A stretch of 64,000 nt of DNA from Primulina eburnea (GCF_022965805.1 NC_133101.1:10825069-10889068), one strand, 5' to 3'; positions 12,721 to 27,849 are shown, counted from the first letter of the stretch. Numbers and translations: made by a program. Notes: generated by a model not told the origin, from the letters alone.

Positions 12721-15321
12721 ATTTGAATTTCGTCCCCGAAATTCGCTTATCCTCGATAATCCAAAAGTTAGATTCTTAATTCTAGCATCCCAACGATCCA
12801 CGCTACCGCTGCGCTACTCTGAATAAAATTAAGTCTTATGTTGTCCTTACGTCTCTTCAGCCCTAATTAAATTGCCTAACAAAAACCTCGTTTGCGAAAT
12901 ACAACTTAAACGACTTATGGTAACTTAGTTTACTTTACTACGACCTCGAATTCTGACTTTTCTCTTCGTTCCCAATATTAGAAATGGAGGTTCAAACTTA
13001 TCGTATCTTACCTTCTTTATAATATACCTGTAATGTCAACGACCTATTACATTAGCATTTATGCAGTTCAACTTAAGAACTCTTAGCACCAAAGGTTACT
13101 GATCAACTTCTATCCTCGGCAATACACTTAAAAGATACACCTTATCCTAACTCCATAGTAATATCAGCCCAATATCCTTGAATTGAATCGTTATCTTACG
13201 ACACCAACCTTAAGTATTTTAGTTATTTACAAGTACATCCCAATTACAAAATTGCTGCAAGTCTTATATTTGAGTAGTGTTAATCCATAAACCCAAGATA
13301 TCCAATACCAATCTTCTACCTTTTATATAAAATCTTTCTAACCTCAATTACATGTTTAAACTATTTTCTTCCCAATTACAATATAGTTGAGGCCTATGAC
13401 ATTGAACTTTTCTCATTGAAACAAACGTCGCATTCTTAAGTATCCTCGATGCTTAATTAATTCTAGCGCATAAAACTTAATAAGTTATCCCATAGTAACT
13501 TTAGACTAACTCTAATAAATCAAATTCACTTATAAACCATGGCGTTCTAGAATCCCCATGTCAAGATTTTAGATTTCTTACTCGATAAAAACCTTAATAT
13601 TCGTCCATTGATAATCCATGTTGAACGCAACTAATCCCCTTTCGTTTTTATTTCACCCAAAACCTCCGTATGAACACCCATATCCGTACATTTGCAATTC
13701 AAACTTACGCAACCCAAATAGTTTTGGATAACATAATTCCAAACACACACGTTTACTTATTCCCAAGTTGCTTAATGGATTACAAAATTTCCTCAAGACA
13801 AGGCGTGTCTACCTCAATCCTTACATGAATCTATCGAGTAACCTAACCGTCAATCATCGTCAACTTTCTAGAAAAATCAAATACCAATAAAAGTATAGTC
13901 CTAACTGTTAAGATCATAACTAAAACTTATGACACCTCAAACTTCAGTTCCCAACAATCTGTTATCTCAATGTCTACTCTTATAACTTAACTAACTGCTC
14001 AACTTTACCTTAAATCATCATCACATTAAATTCTTAATTTGCCACAACGTTATTTCACAAATGCTTAAATTTTCAAGTCCGAGATTGATTCATCCAACAG
14101 TGTCATTGGTTACTATTCCTTATAACATTATAACCCATATATATATAAAGGTTCTAAATATCCTTCTAGCCTAAATCACCGAAAATTCATATCATTTGAA
14201 ACATTCAATTTTCACTTACCGCTAAATTAATTGCCCCAATCTCTTAACAATTGCTAAATAAATTTCTAATTTTCTGGATAATTACTCAACCTAGTCCATA
14301 ATTTTGAAAATCCTAAAATTACCCATAAGTCCTTGGCGTTCCTAATTCCATCTTATAGATTTTACGTAACATAAAGTTCATAATTTTAAGCTTGTTAAAC
14401 CCAAAGTCAATTTCATAACCTCGAAAAGCTACTGATCTTACTCAAGTGTTCCTCAAAAGTTCGAACTTAATCCTCAAAAATTTCGAAATTTGTAATTTGG
14501 TCCTTAAAGTCCTCAAAAATTATAATTTTGGCCCTACAACTCTTCTAATTCTGCATTTTAGGTCCCCATAAAATTTCCGATTTTAGCCTCATAAAACCTT
14601 AAAATCCTCGAAACTCGGAATTTAATCTCAAACGATAAATTCGAAACTAGTCCCTTGGGATTTTTATCTTTGCTCCTGAAACTATTGGTCATTACCACTA
14701 GGTCCTAAAAATTCTCAATTCGTGCAATTAAATCCTTAAATCCAGCTAGGGGGAGCATGCATCCTAAATAAATTCTATGCTTGTATACTTCCAAATATCG
14801 TCGTAGTCTCAAATAAATAAATCCTTACATGGAGTTCTCAAAAAGCAACTCAGCTAGCAACCACAAACCATCAGTAATTTCTTAGAAAATCTACCAGTCC
14901 CAAAAGCATTCGTATTTGTCAAGTTTAACTTATTACCCCCAAGTATAATATCAGTACTACTGACCAAAAATTAATATAGACAAATCATTTCCACTTTTCC
15001 AGACGCCCAATAGCAAAATTCTTGCTCATGTCCAATTCCACAGCACCAGCATGCAAGAAAATTAAATAATTTCTCATTTCATGTCGTAACATGCATAAAG
15101 TTTTAAGGATCCAATCTCAATTCATAACGACAGATAAACCGGTACTCTAAAACGTATGTCATGTAAACATACAGGTGGTTGCATTAAAATATGCACATGC
15201 TTAAATAATGACTTGAATGCTTAATACATGAAGTAATTTAAAATTTTAAAACTTACAGACTTGAGGTGTGACTTCGTGAGCTTCTTGCGACTGGCAGTAG
15301 GCATAACCCTTTACAAGAACC

Positions 15322-15336
15322 TGGCTCTGATACCAA
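15322..15336 (-). other. Primer-binding site of the LARD element
   Basis: The plus strand reads TGGCTCTGATACCAA; its complement TTGGTATCAGAGCCA matches the PBS common in plant LTR elements primed by initiator tRNA-Met. One base separates it from the LTR end at 15338. Confidence 0.9.
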
Positions 15337-15337
15337 C

Positions 15338-18256
15338 TGTAACGACCCGTATTTTCATACTTAAAATTTGCGGAAAAATTAAAATTTTCTTAAATATAAA
15401 CATCCATACGGTCGTCACTCAACATTCATAAAATATCTTTGAAATCAGCCATCACAAATAAAATTTTCTAAAAGCAAAGCTGTCTCAAAATGTCTCACAT
15501 CCAAATCATAAAACCAGAGTATTTTAAAATTTTGCTCACAAAGTTTTGCTCAAAGTATTTCCCTCGAAACAAGAAATCAGAGTAATTTAGCATTTGCGTA
15601 AAAACATAAACTTTGCGGTCCTCGGGTTAGCCTCCCACTCAGTCCAAGCCTGCCCCTTGGTCGCCACCTCCTGTCTCCTCATCAACATACTCACCTGCAT
15701 CGATCAAGTCTAGTGAGTCTAAAAACTCAACACGTATAAACTGAAAATAACGAGTAATATGTAGTAAAACCACATGCAACTTGAAAATATGACATACATA
15801 CTAGAAACTTGAACTTGCATAATAAACTTGAACATACGTACGTACATAACTAGACGTGCCAACAACATAAACTTTCATAAACATACTGCATACTTGAACA
15901 TACTTGAACATACATACTTCATCATTTTGCGTAGAGGATGTTTCAAAGCAAGTGACCCATACATAATAAACGCCTGATCAGACAAACCACAGTACTGGGC
16001 TGACAGGGACGTATCCACTGCCACATACATGAGATCCCTGTTCATAATTTAACAGGCCAGTTGATCCACGTTCATAATTTAACGCTTCACAATCACGATC
16101 TAACTCGTTCATAATTTAACGGGCGGATTGGTCCCCGTTCATAATTTAACGCTTTCCAATCCTAACTTCAAACCCGTTCATAATTTAACGGGGTGGAGAG
16201 GTCCTCGGCCACGTTCACCGACTTCCAAACCCATTCACTTTTGGTCACAAGACATTTAGCATACCTCAAAAACTTCAAATATTTTCTTTGCACGTCATAC
16301 ATACTTACTTGGTGTTGAGAGGTTCGTTGGACTTCGATCGGGGCCGTTGCTGCAACATACTAACATGAACTTGCATACTTAACTGGCATAACTTAGACGT
16401 AGAAATCATACTTACTCCTAAGCTCAATCAATACTTAGGACGTTCTAAGTTTTCCCATGACTCGACCTTGAAAACATCCTATTAAACCTTAGCATACAAG
16501 CTCAAACCGAATCCTAAGTGATGAAAGAATGTATCCCAAAAATAGGAGGACACGGGTCCGGGCTTGGGTCCATGTAGATACTGCCTGGTGTGTGTGTTGA
16601 AAAGTAAAGGCACGGACCCCGTCTATAGGTCCGGGTCAGGGTCCGTGTAGATACTGTGAAGGGAACACTCAGAAAAGAGAGGGGCACGGACCCCGTGCAT
16701 GGGTCCGTGTACTCTCGGGAACTTGGCACTGCTGAGGGAACAAAGGCACGGACCCCGTGTGGGGGTCCGGGTGAGGGTCCATGTACTCGCGGGACAAGAA
16801 AACTCACGAAAATTCTGTACATGTTTTGTTTAGCGCTCTCGACTCGATTTTACGGACTATGAGTGGACACCTCGAGACCCATCCTAGCTTGCCATAACCT
16901 TAAAACACATTCGCATAGACTCCCAAAGCAACAATGTTCACCTTACGACGCATATCATTCAAAAACGTGGCAATTGACATCGATACGTTTCTTACGGCTT
17001 TAATGAGGTCGAGTGCCTGTCGACACTAAACAACCTATCAAATAACAACCCAACATCATACTAAGCATACCTAGACGCATCAACGATCACCCGTCGATCC
17101 CCAACGAAGCCTGCAACCATAAAATCTCAAGAACACATCAATACATAATTTTCTAAAAACGCAGTTTGAGCAGTCCCACGAAAAACGTCATAACTCACTC
17201 AATTTTCATCCAAAAATCTCGAATTTTATATCAAATCGAAGGCAACGAAAGGTTCTACAATTTTATAGTTGAACGTTTTCTCAAAATCCCGACGGAGAAA
17301 TCGCAGTTTTCAACAGAACAGTAAGTTACGAGTTTTCAGATCTAAAAAGTATTTCAAAACGCATTCAAACCATTTTCCGCTCAAACGACGAATGTCACAC
17401 ATGAATTTTCTCGCATAAAAATACGCAACGCATACTATGACAAGATCGATGCAGAAAGAACATAATATACGTGCCTTTTGATGATAAACTTTACCGAAAC
17501 GGCGATATCGATGCGGGAACAGAGCGAGGCTTGATCCGGGACGAACGTGGCACTAAATTCTTGCAATAAAACTCACGAAAATTGCTGGGAGACTCGAAGA
17601 GAAGGGGACGGCTGCTGAATGCTATGGAACCCTAGGTTTCTCTCTTTTCAATTCTGAAAATAAAATGTGTATGTGGGTGTAGTGTGTTTTTACCTGAGTG
17701 TGTGTGTGAAATTGTGTGTGTGCGTGTGTTTCTAATATCTAGGGAATAAATTATGCTTAATGACAATTAGCCACTAATTAAAATGCCAACCTTCCATTAA
17801 TTTTAACAAAATTCCTAATTAACATGCATCCCCACAAATTTTTATAAAATTCTCTAATTAGAACAATAGAACACCAAGAATGCTAACTTTAAAAATTTTA
17901 AACTCTTAATTCACAAAATACAAGATCAGGCTTTAAAAATACTACCAACCTAATAAATTAGTTAAAATACCCCAACCTCAACTTAAGATAAAATACCACA
18001 TTTTAAAATCGCCTAAATTCGTCGTCGGTCTCTTTCCTTCGATCCCGCCTCGAATAATCGCCTGAAATATAAAACTCGAGGAAAACGTTTTAACGTGCAT
18101 CATATAATAATTTAACATAATGCAAATTCATAGATCATGAATTAAAACGCAAATTAATGAAATAAACATGCATTAAAACCATTTAATAAAATACATGAGA
18201 AATTTAATAACTTGCACGCACGTGGTTCTTGTGGAACTCAATTTTCGGACGTCACA
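15338..18256 (-). repeat. LARD 5' LTR
   Basis: Upstream LTR in element orientation, carrying the same internal repeat blocks as its partner: direct repeats at about 16038-16194 and the GC inverted-repeat array at about 16551-16797. One change breaks a GGGTCCGTG arm (GGGTCCATG near 16566 and 16776). Confidence 0.92.
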
Positions 18257-18343
18257 CCAAATAGAAAGATAACAATATGAAATGCAAGAAAGTGCTTGCA
18301 TACATTGAAAGAAGCGGCTGTTAAATGATAACTTATTCTGCTA

Positions 18344-18703
18344 TTATCGGGGAGAAAGAACCCAGCCTGGTACATACATTGAATAGATAACAAAGTCGTG
18401 GGAATCCCGAACTAAACAATCATATCTCATACGTAGAGATTGATGAAAAACTGTTGCGTCCACGTTGAATTTAAGAATAAGATTTGGATGTTTAATCCAG
18501 ACTTCATTTACCTTGGTTAGAAGATGAGATGGACATGTTTGAGTACCCAACTTGAGCCACCTATCATTGTGAGAGTACATCATTTTGCTATCTATTAGCC
18601 CTAAAATTAGTAGTGATCTTGCCTTTGTGGTGATATTGTAGTGATGTGATCTGAATACATAACAATTCACAATATGGATACAAGAACAATATGGAAAATA
18701 CAC
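18344..18703 (-). pseudogene. RNase H-like (retroelement-type) fragment
   Basis: A 119-codon minus-strand frame whose second half reads HPNLILKFNVDATVF ... YDCLVRDSHDFVI. This resembles the plant RNase H-like module with its LKxNVDG and GxxxRD signatures, found at the ends of non-LTR retrotransposon polyproteins and as free fragments. The G after NVD is replaced and no RT lies upstream. I interpret it as a decayed retroelement fragment between the LARD element and the peroxidase gene. Confidence 0.5.
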
Positions 18704-18980
18704 AATTCAACTCACCATTTTTAATAGAATATTAGATTATTATAAATGATATAATCAAAATTAGAGCTTTGCTATTGCGGCACTTGGTAATAATTTGTCC
18801 CATATAGATGGGATAATCACTTTATTACAAGGTACGATAGTTATTATATTACAAAATATACTGACAAGGAAAGCATATTGTAGCCACCTTCTCCAATTAC
18901 CAAAGTTGACACCTTCTCAATCAACCAAAGTTGAGATTTTGTGTTTTTTAAGGTTTATCTTTTATTTTCCACCTCTGAAA

Positions 18981-20922
<1,942 letters not shown>

Positions 20923-22352
20923 TACTCAATTTAATGGTCACTAATCATGGAATCGATTCAATTTATAGCAAGAAAATGGGATTATTCAAGAGAACTCATT
21001 GGTAAGCATGGAAAGTGGTGATCCCACTACATTCTCAATACCTAGTTGACATGTTTGTCATCATAGAACTAATGCACGGGCCAAAATAAAGAAGATTAAA
21101 ATGCATCATACACCACTTAATAGTTCTTAATTATTTACATGTTATTATTGTACTTTAACTTTTGAATAACACAAGTAATAAGAATATGCTTAAGTAATGT
21201 GAGCTTGTACCCAAGATATTTCACAACTCGATGCTTTCGTTTTACTTAATTAAGAATCTTAACAAATTAAAAGGAATAATTGAGAGATGGATAGCAATCC
21301 TTGCTGCCAAATGTTCCATCTTTATGAAGTTTACTTGAAAGATAGACTGTACACTTCAATTGTAGAGAAATGTGGAATCATTTTTAGTGTAGGTCAAAGC
21401 GCGAAGTATGACTAAGCGTCACGGCCACGCTTCAAGTTTTACAAGCTTAAGCTAGTTTTAGTAGGAGATTAAGCATGAAAAACGATTTTAATTTTTACTA
21501 TAGTTTTAGTTATATCAAGTTAATCAATAAATTAAATAACACATAAAGTCACGAATAAATACATAAATTTTCAAGAATAGCTTTTCAAAAGGGAAAGATG
21601 CACTTAATCACTACATTTTATAAGCATGTGTTATAAGAAATCCACAAATTTTATAATCCACAGCCGCAACAACTCTCCTTTAATTCGTGCAAAATCAATC
21701 GGAGACACCTCAGTTCTAACTATATTCGACAAGTGGAAATCACATGTGTCGAGTAACGATTCGGCTATCGTGAACTGAAACATGGTATGGTAGAAGCACT
21801 AATGTGCTTCGTGACAACGCAGATGTTGTAAGAATTTTAACAAAAGGCTGCACCATTTTTCATTCATTAATCACTGCTAGTGTTCGAGTGCTTAATCAAG
21901 ATAAGGATTACATCACAGAAACTGGTAGAAAGATATGGTCACAACATTATAATTTAATGCAAATTATCAAGGCACGAAGATTAAAATATATACGCAGTAA
22001 AGGAATCAGTACAATGGCGGTGCTAAACAAAAATTCAAAACTTTCCCAGGAAAAGATGAGGAAAATTCTTCGTCCAAAAATAATTTCGTGTCAAGAATTT
22101 GAACTTACCGAAGAACGAAATGATCCCCAATTCCCCATCCTCCGTCAGCTTCCCTAAACTCCCAAAGATTCTGAAAACTACACATTTTGCATAATCAATC
22201 ATGATTTGTAACAAATAATCAAAAAAGTTCGATTAATTCCCTCAAAAAATTAGCATCGCCATTGATGGTAATTTTCATGAAAAAATCAAATCCCATATAA
22301 TCAAACAACGAGGAAATATATATTTAAAAATAAAAAAAAAATTGGAAACTTT
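20923..22352. other. Peroxidase upstream region and unassigned sequence
   Basis: AT-rich spacer. A 117-codon plus frame (21804-22157) has no motif I recognise and is not supported as a gene. The region should hold the peroxidase promoter, but I cannot mark a specific element. Confidence 0.4.
22332..22341 (-). terminator. Pol III T-run terminator of tRNA-Ile
   Basis: Ten consecutive T on the minus strand, about a dozen bases past the tRNA 3' end, the normal RNA polymerase III stop signal. Confidence 0.75.
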
Positions 22353-22426
22353 TGGCCCATGCAGGTCTCGAACCTGCGACCTTCGCTTTATTAGCACGAC
22401 GCTCTAACCAACTGAGCTAATAGGCC
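22353..22426 (-). tRNA. tRNA-Ile (anticodon AAT), one mismatched anticodon-stem pair
   Basis: A 74-nt cloverleaf on the minus strand with no intron. The acceptor stem GGCCTAT pairs with ATGGGCC through one T-G wobble, and the discriminator base is A. The D-arm contains TAGCTCAGTTGG (A box) and the T-arm GGTTCGAGACC (B box). The anticodon loop is CTAATAA with AAT at 22392-22390. The anticodon stem TCGTG faces AGCGA, so the innermost pair is G-A; the base at 22387 would be expected to be C. Promoter boxes and terminator are intact, so it could be transcribed, but the changed stem may lower function or mark early decay. Confidence 0.88.
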
Positions 22427-22652
22427 TATATGCCTTGAGCGCTTCACCAAATATATTTAGTTCATTGTTAACCGATTTTTGAGAATAATATTCAAATTAT
22501 TGGCATGGGCCCGAACCCACCAAAGAAGGACAAACATCAGCTCGATATTTTATATGTTGTTTGAAAAAATTTAAATTTCATATTTCCAAATATATTAAAT
22601 CTTAACACTCAGCAATTCTTGAATTTTTTAGAGATTTAGATAATATTATTAT

Positions 22653-22806
22653 GAGAGAGTCACAAGTGAGACGGGTCAACCCTATCCATATTCACAATAA
22701 AAAGTGATACTCTTAGCATGAAAAGTAATAATTTTTCATGGGTGACCCAAATAAAAGATCCGTCTCAAAATACGACTCGTGAGACCGTCTCACACAAGTT
22801 TTTGCC
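22653..22806 (+). mobile_element. Mutator-like MITE (GTGAGAC family), 154 bp
   Basis: Exact 9-bp TSD tattattat (22644-22652 and 22807-22815). The left end has a shortened GTGAGAC terminus and the right end reads CGTCTCACACAAGTTTTTGCC split over 22786-22806. The core matches the copy at 5394-5569. Confidence 0.85.
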
Positions 22807-22815
22807 TATTATTAT

Positions 22816-24189
22816 TATACACACAGGAAAATCTCTATCGGTAGATAAAACTTAGCAAATAGAAAATAAAATCAAGTTATGTGTCAAAAGTTGACTCGAT
22901 ACTTTTCAAAATTTTGGAAATTTTTTCCACGTAATTTAGGCTATAAAAACACACCAAAATCATCATTGTATGCTATAAATTTCGTGTCTTAAGTTAAGCA
23001 ATGTTAGCAAGAAAAGAATAGTAGAAAATGAGTGCAAGAGAAATTCAGTAGAAATTATCCATCCTCTTCAAAAAAATTCACATCTCTCTTTGGATATCTA
23101 GAAAACCTTAAAAATATTCAACTATCGAGTAACTTTATTAACACAAAAAATATTTCAAGATTTATGATAATAGAAAATATTGAAGTAATTGATATGATAA
23201 AGCAAGCCATTACATAAGTTGAAAGGTGGGGTTTTACTACCGGATTTCTTCATATATATCTTTTTGGCATTCGATTTGATATCTACGGTAAAATTTATAT
23301 CAATTTATTCTTAGTTATTGCATCATATTGAAAGTTCACATTGTGTTGATCATCTGCATGTTTGATATTGAGAGAATGTTATTGATTCCGAGCATTCTTG
23401 AACTATTGTAAATGAATAAATGGTTGTTTATAAATTGGAACTCTAGACATCAGTCTTCGTACAGAAGATTGAGTCCACTAGACAACTTGATTTTGGGCCG
23501 GAAATGTTAGTCCTTTGAACAACAATTTATCAACCCAACTATAAAGTTCTTCTGAACAATTTGATTTCGATCCGAAAATGTGAGTTCATACTTACTCGTA
23601 AATGATCGAGTGTATCAAATCTTATTTGAATGTGTGGTAAAATGTGCAAATCAAATTTTGGTATGAGCCACTTCTTTAGCCCTTGATATTCATTCTATAA
23701 TCCAGTACAGTTGTTGTATTTTTACTGGTTTCAATTTAAGTATAGCATTTTAACGATTTTTCTCTCATGATACATCATGTTGAATTATTATAATATTGCA
23801 TTATAGTTTGACTTGTTATAATAAGTAAGCTAAATTTATATTTACACTAAGTTCTAAAAGACTTAATCTTTACTGTCTTTTCTATTATTGTAAATATCAG
23901 ATATCAGAATATCGGATTCTGAACCACATGAACAAAAAAATTGAAAAGTATTATATCTTAGAAAATAGCAGTTTTACACGTCTCAAACTCGAGACCTTCT
24001 CTAATATTGAGGCATCGGGCGCCATTGGGTAAGAGGACCTATAGTATACAAACAAATAATATGAATGGAAAAAAATCATAGCTTTGAAACAGTGATCATA
24101 TAAGATATTACAATTAACATGTATGACTTTTTTTTTAATAAATATATGTAAGACTTCGGAGGAGCAATAATTAAAATAATCCATATTTT
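22816..24189. other. AT-rich intergenic DNA
   Basis: No gene recognised. A 61-codon and a 77-codon frame show no known motif. A loose repeat (CAACTTGATTTTGGGCCGGAA / CAATTTGATTTCGATCCGAA-like) occurs near 23480 and 23560. Confidence 0.4.
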
Positions 24190-24424
24190 TGTTGAAAATA
24201 AGATTTGAATGTGGAAATAAAAGTTGTAAAAATTTAAAATTAGTGTGTGATGATGTGTGATTATGTATTTATTTTTGGATTATTTCCAAAGAAATTCAAT
24301 AATTAGGTCTCTCAATTTGTAAAAAAAATACAATTGTGTAGACAAAATTTTATAAAGTCTATTGTTTAATATATTTTGTTAGTTAGAGATTTTTATTTTT
24401 TACCGTAAATTTTTACTTTTGACA
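24190..24424 (+). repeat. Old copia 5' LTR
   Basis: Starts TGTTGAAAATAAGA, ends CTTTTGACA. It shares the GTGTGATGATG and TATTTATTTTTGGATTATTT segments with the copy at 33596-33839. The following CGTTATCAACACGA is a candidate primer-binding site, tentative. Confidence 0.8.
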
Positions 24425-24570
24425 CGTTATCAACACGATATTCGAAAGTTCGGTTCTCCATATTTTTTCAATCTCCAAAACACAAGAAAAATGTAACAAT
24501 ATTCAAAAGTAAGAATATTTATTTTATTGTTGATTTATTTTTATTGTGTATATATTTAATATATAATATC

Positions 24571-24783
24571 ATGTTATTATATAAAAGGAGTCTATGACAC
24601 CTCATTATAAATAATGTGATGTGATTATATTATTACATTGCTTATATATTTTTTTATTGAGCTACTGTTTATTTATTGTATATATTTATTTGAATATTAT
24701 CATACTATTATATAAAAGGAGTATATGAAACTTCATTATAATAACGTCATGTGATTATTTCACTGTTTATATATTTTATTGTG

Positions 24784-24840
<57 letters not shown>

Positions 24841-24905
24841 ATAATATCACAGCATTATATAAAAGGAGTTTCTGACACCTCATTATAATAATGTGATGTG
24901 ATATA
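24571..24905. repeat. Three tandem units in the copia leader
   Basis: The segment TTATATAAAAGGAGT, then CATTATAATAA and (G)ATGTGATT, occurs three times about 130-145 bp apart (near 24574, 24709 and 24854). An AT microsatellite (24788-24837) sits in the second interval. Confidence 0.8.
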
Positions 24906-25114
24906 CATATTTATTTAAACATGATTACATTATATAGAACATATTATTATCATAAAATTTACATATACATATATTTATTTTTTAAGATTTTGTAATGGTT
25001 ATAAACGGCTAGTTTTTACCTTATAAATATGATTTTACGAACACATTCAATCACTCCAAACTTACTCTTCCTCCCTAAAAATTTTCTTCATTAAAATTTT
25101 CGAAGAAGAAGAAT

Positions 25115-25285
25115 ATGGTTCTTTCAAGATTATTTTGTATAATTAGTTTGGTTATTATACTCATTAATCTTGTATTAATCGAGGAATATCCGCTTCGCGA
25201 TTTTTCTTTACTTTTAAGAATAATTGTACGTATAATTTATCTGTTACTTTGTTTTGTCATATTAATAGATTTACAACTTAGCTAA
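25115..25285 (+). other. 56-codon hydrophobic open frame in the copia leader
   Basis: ATG GTT CTT... to TAA gives a very hydrophobic 56-residue product rich in I, L and V, with two stretches long enough to cross a membrane. A TATAAATA-like box lies about 95 bp upstream (near 25020). It could equally be chance in AT-rich leader DNA. No family recognised. Confidence 0.2.
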
Positions 25286-25315
25286 TAAAATACATTGTTA
25301 TTTTATAGTACCACC

Positions 25316-27849
25316 ATGTCAAATTTGGCAAAGCTCGAATGTGTTGCGCTCGACATTACGGGAAAAAATTATATGTCATGGACTCTCGATGTAGAAATGC
25401 ATCTTGAGTCGTTGGGTCTAAATGAGACCATTTAAGAAAATGGTATCTCACCATCACAAGAAAAAACAAAATCTATGATATTTTGCGTCGATATCTTGAT
25501 GAAAGATTAAAATGTGAATATTTTATTGAAAAATATCTCATGGCTTTATGGAAATGATTAAAGGAAAGATTTGAACACATAAGGGAAGTTATACTTCCGA
25601 CCGCCCGTGATGAGTGAAATACCTTAAAATTCCAAGATTTTAAGGAAGTCAGTTATTACAACTCGGCGATGTATCGAATAATCTCGCAATTAAAACTTTT
25701 TGAAAAAACATTTTTCACTTTTCACGCATCATATATAACTCTACAACAACAATATAGTGTGCGTGCATTTGCGAGATATTTTGAACTTATCACATGTCTT
25801 CTTGTGGGGGGAAAGAACATCGAGCTGCTATTGAGAAATCATCAGTCTTGACCACTGGATCAACAACATTTCCAGAAGTAAATGTTGTAAGTAAAAATAA
25901 ATTTAAACTTGGAAACCAAAATAAAATTCAAAGACAAGGTTTTGTTCGAGGTTGAAATCGAGGTCGTGGTCATGGAGTGGATGTGGAAATGGTCGTGGTC
26001 GGGATCGCCGTCGTAGTTTTGAAAACAATCGAGATCGTTACTTCTATAACTCAAAAGTGCGTCATGAATCACCCAGTAAAAAGACATCATGAGAACATGA
26101 GTGTTAATGAAAATCACTCAAAATGATTTGAAAGTTCTTGTTTTAGATGCGACACTCCAAGACATTGATCTCATATTTGTCGAGCCCCCGAGCACCTTTG
26201 TAAGCTCTATAAAAATCAATAAAGAAAAAGAAAATAGAACAATTTGACTGAGTGCAATGATTGTTTGATTAATTCAACTCATTTTAATACTGCATATTTT
26301 CTGAATAATTTTTCTAAAAATGATCAATATATTGGTGGAATTAAATGTAAAAAATATTATATTTCATGTGCTCATATGCTAATATTTTATTGTATAATTA
26401 TGATATGTCTTATATTTTTCAATAAATTACATATGTATTGTGAGTAATATTTGCATTGCATACTTTTTTTTGAAGTTCAAATATGGAAACTACTATGAAC
26501 AAAGCTAAACAAGGAACTCATCACATGGAAGTTTACACACCTGATAGTGGTACAACGCACACTACTCTGAGATAAAAGATATTTCTTGGAACTAAAACCA
26601 ACAAAAACAACGGTGAATACAATATCAGGTCTTGTAGACTTGATTAAAGGTTGTGGTAAACCACATTTTTTGTTACCTAATGGTACAAATTTTTTTATAA
26701 ATGATTCTTTGTATTCATCACAATCGAAAAGAAATTTGTTGAGTTTTAATGACATATATTCTCATTTGTATGATACTCAGACACTATATGAATGACATGA
26801 AAATATATATGTCTTATCACATATAAATCAAGAAAGAAATATGTAGTTGAAAAACTATCAATTCTCCCTACTGGATTGCATTATACACATATAAATCAAA
26901 CATGGTAGTTGATAATTCTTCAATATTAATCAATTGGCATGATCGATTGGGACATCTTGGTTCAACAATGATGCAAAAAATTATAGAAAATACACATGGT
27001 CATCCACTGAAAGACCACAAGATCTTTCAAAATAATAAGTTTCGATGCAAATTGTGTTCTCTTGGAAAACTTATTATAAGACCGTCACCAGCTAAAATCC
27101 AAACTGAATCATTTATGTTTTTGAACATATTAAGAGTGATATTTGTGGGCCAATTCATCCACCATGTGGACCATTTAGATATTTTATGGTATTAATCGAT
27201 GCCTCCAGCAGATGGTCACATGTATGTTTATTATCAACTCGGAATATGACATTTGCAAGATTACTTGCTCAAATAATAAAACTGCAGAATCAATTTCCCG
27301 ATAATACAATCAAAAAAATTAGATTTGATAATATTGGTGAATTTACTTCCCAAACTTTCAATGATTATTATAAGTCAACGGGAATAACTGTTGAGCATCA
27401 TGTAGCTCATGTACATACACAAAATAGATTAGCTGAATCATTTATTAAACGTCTACAACTGATTGCTAGACCAATGATTATGAAAACAAAACTCCATGTT
27501 TCTATATGGGGACATGCAATTTTACATGCTGCTGCATTAATTCGCATCAGACCAAGTACATATCATAAATACTCTCCATTGCAGCTTGTTTTCGGTAAAG
27601 AACCAGACATTTCTCATAGGAGAATTTTTGAATGTATGGTATATGTGCATATCGCACCGCGTCAACGAACAAAATGGGACCTCAAAGAAATATCGGAATT
27701 TATGTTAGTTATGATAGCCCATCAATCATTCGATATCTTGAGCCTCAGACATGCGACGTGTTTACAGCATGTTTTACTAATTGTCATTTTAATGACCCAA
27801 GGTTAGGGAGGAGAAAAGAAACACATCGACAAGGAAATTACATAGTATA
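25316..27849 (+). pseudogene. Decayed copia gag, protease and integrase
   Basis: gag starts at ATG 25316 with LDITGKNYMSW, a typical copia gag N-terminus, and soon meets stops. A basic RGR-rich stretch near 25960 and a damaged zinc knuckle (FRCDTPRH..) near 26150 follow. Protease shows DSGTTHTTL near 26540. The integrase zinc region (HDRLGHLGS ... CKLCSLGK) spans 26935-27070, and the integrase core runs from 27186 with RFDNIGEF and a degenerate N-rich AESF motif. Several frameshifts and stops make it non-functional. The TRIM interrupts it at 27850. Confidence 0.8.

Larger units (their letters stand above)
12707..15337 (-). other. Non-coding interior of the LARD element
   Basis: About 2.6 kb with no open frame above 60 codons and no gag, protease, RT or integrase motif on either strand. 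A low-complexity block near 14400-14720 repeats phrases of the CTCAAAAATT / TCCTTAAA type. It may be a remnant leader, but nothing assigns a function. Confidence 0.75.
9786..18256 (-). mobile_element. Complete non-autonomous LTR retrotransposon (LARD type), 8.5 kb
   Basis: Two near-identical LTRs (9786-12706 and 15338-18256, about 2.92 kb each) flank a 2.63 kb interior. The exact 5-bp TSD ccaaa lies at 9781-9785 and 18257-18261. On the minus strand the LTR starts TGTGACGTCC and ends CGGGTCGTTACA. A primer-binding site matching the usual plant initiator tRNA-Met complement (TTGGTATCAGAGCC) abuts the LTR at 15338, and a purine tract (TAAGGGGGATAGAT) abuts the LTR ending at 12706. This fixes minus orientation. 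The interior has no gag or pol, so movement would need proteins in trans. The few LTR differences I saw suggest a recent insertion. The long-LTR, no-ORF layout fits the LARD class. Confidence 0.93.

Noticed and set aside
21804..22157. 117-codon plus-strand frame near the tRNA
   Set aside because: No family recognised; not supported beyond being open.
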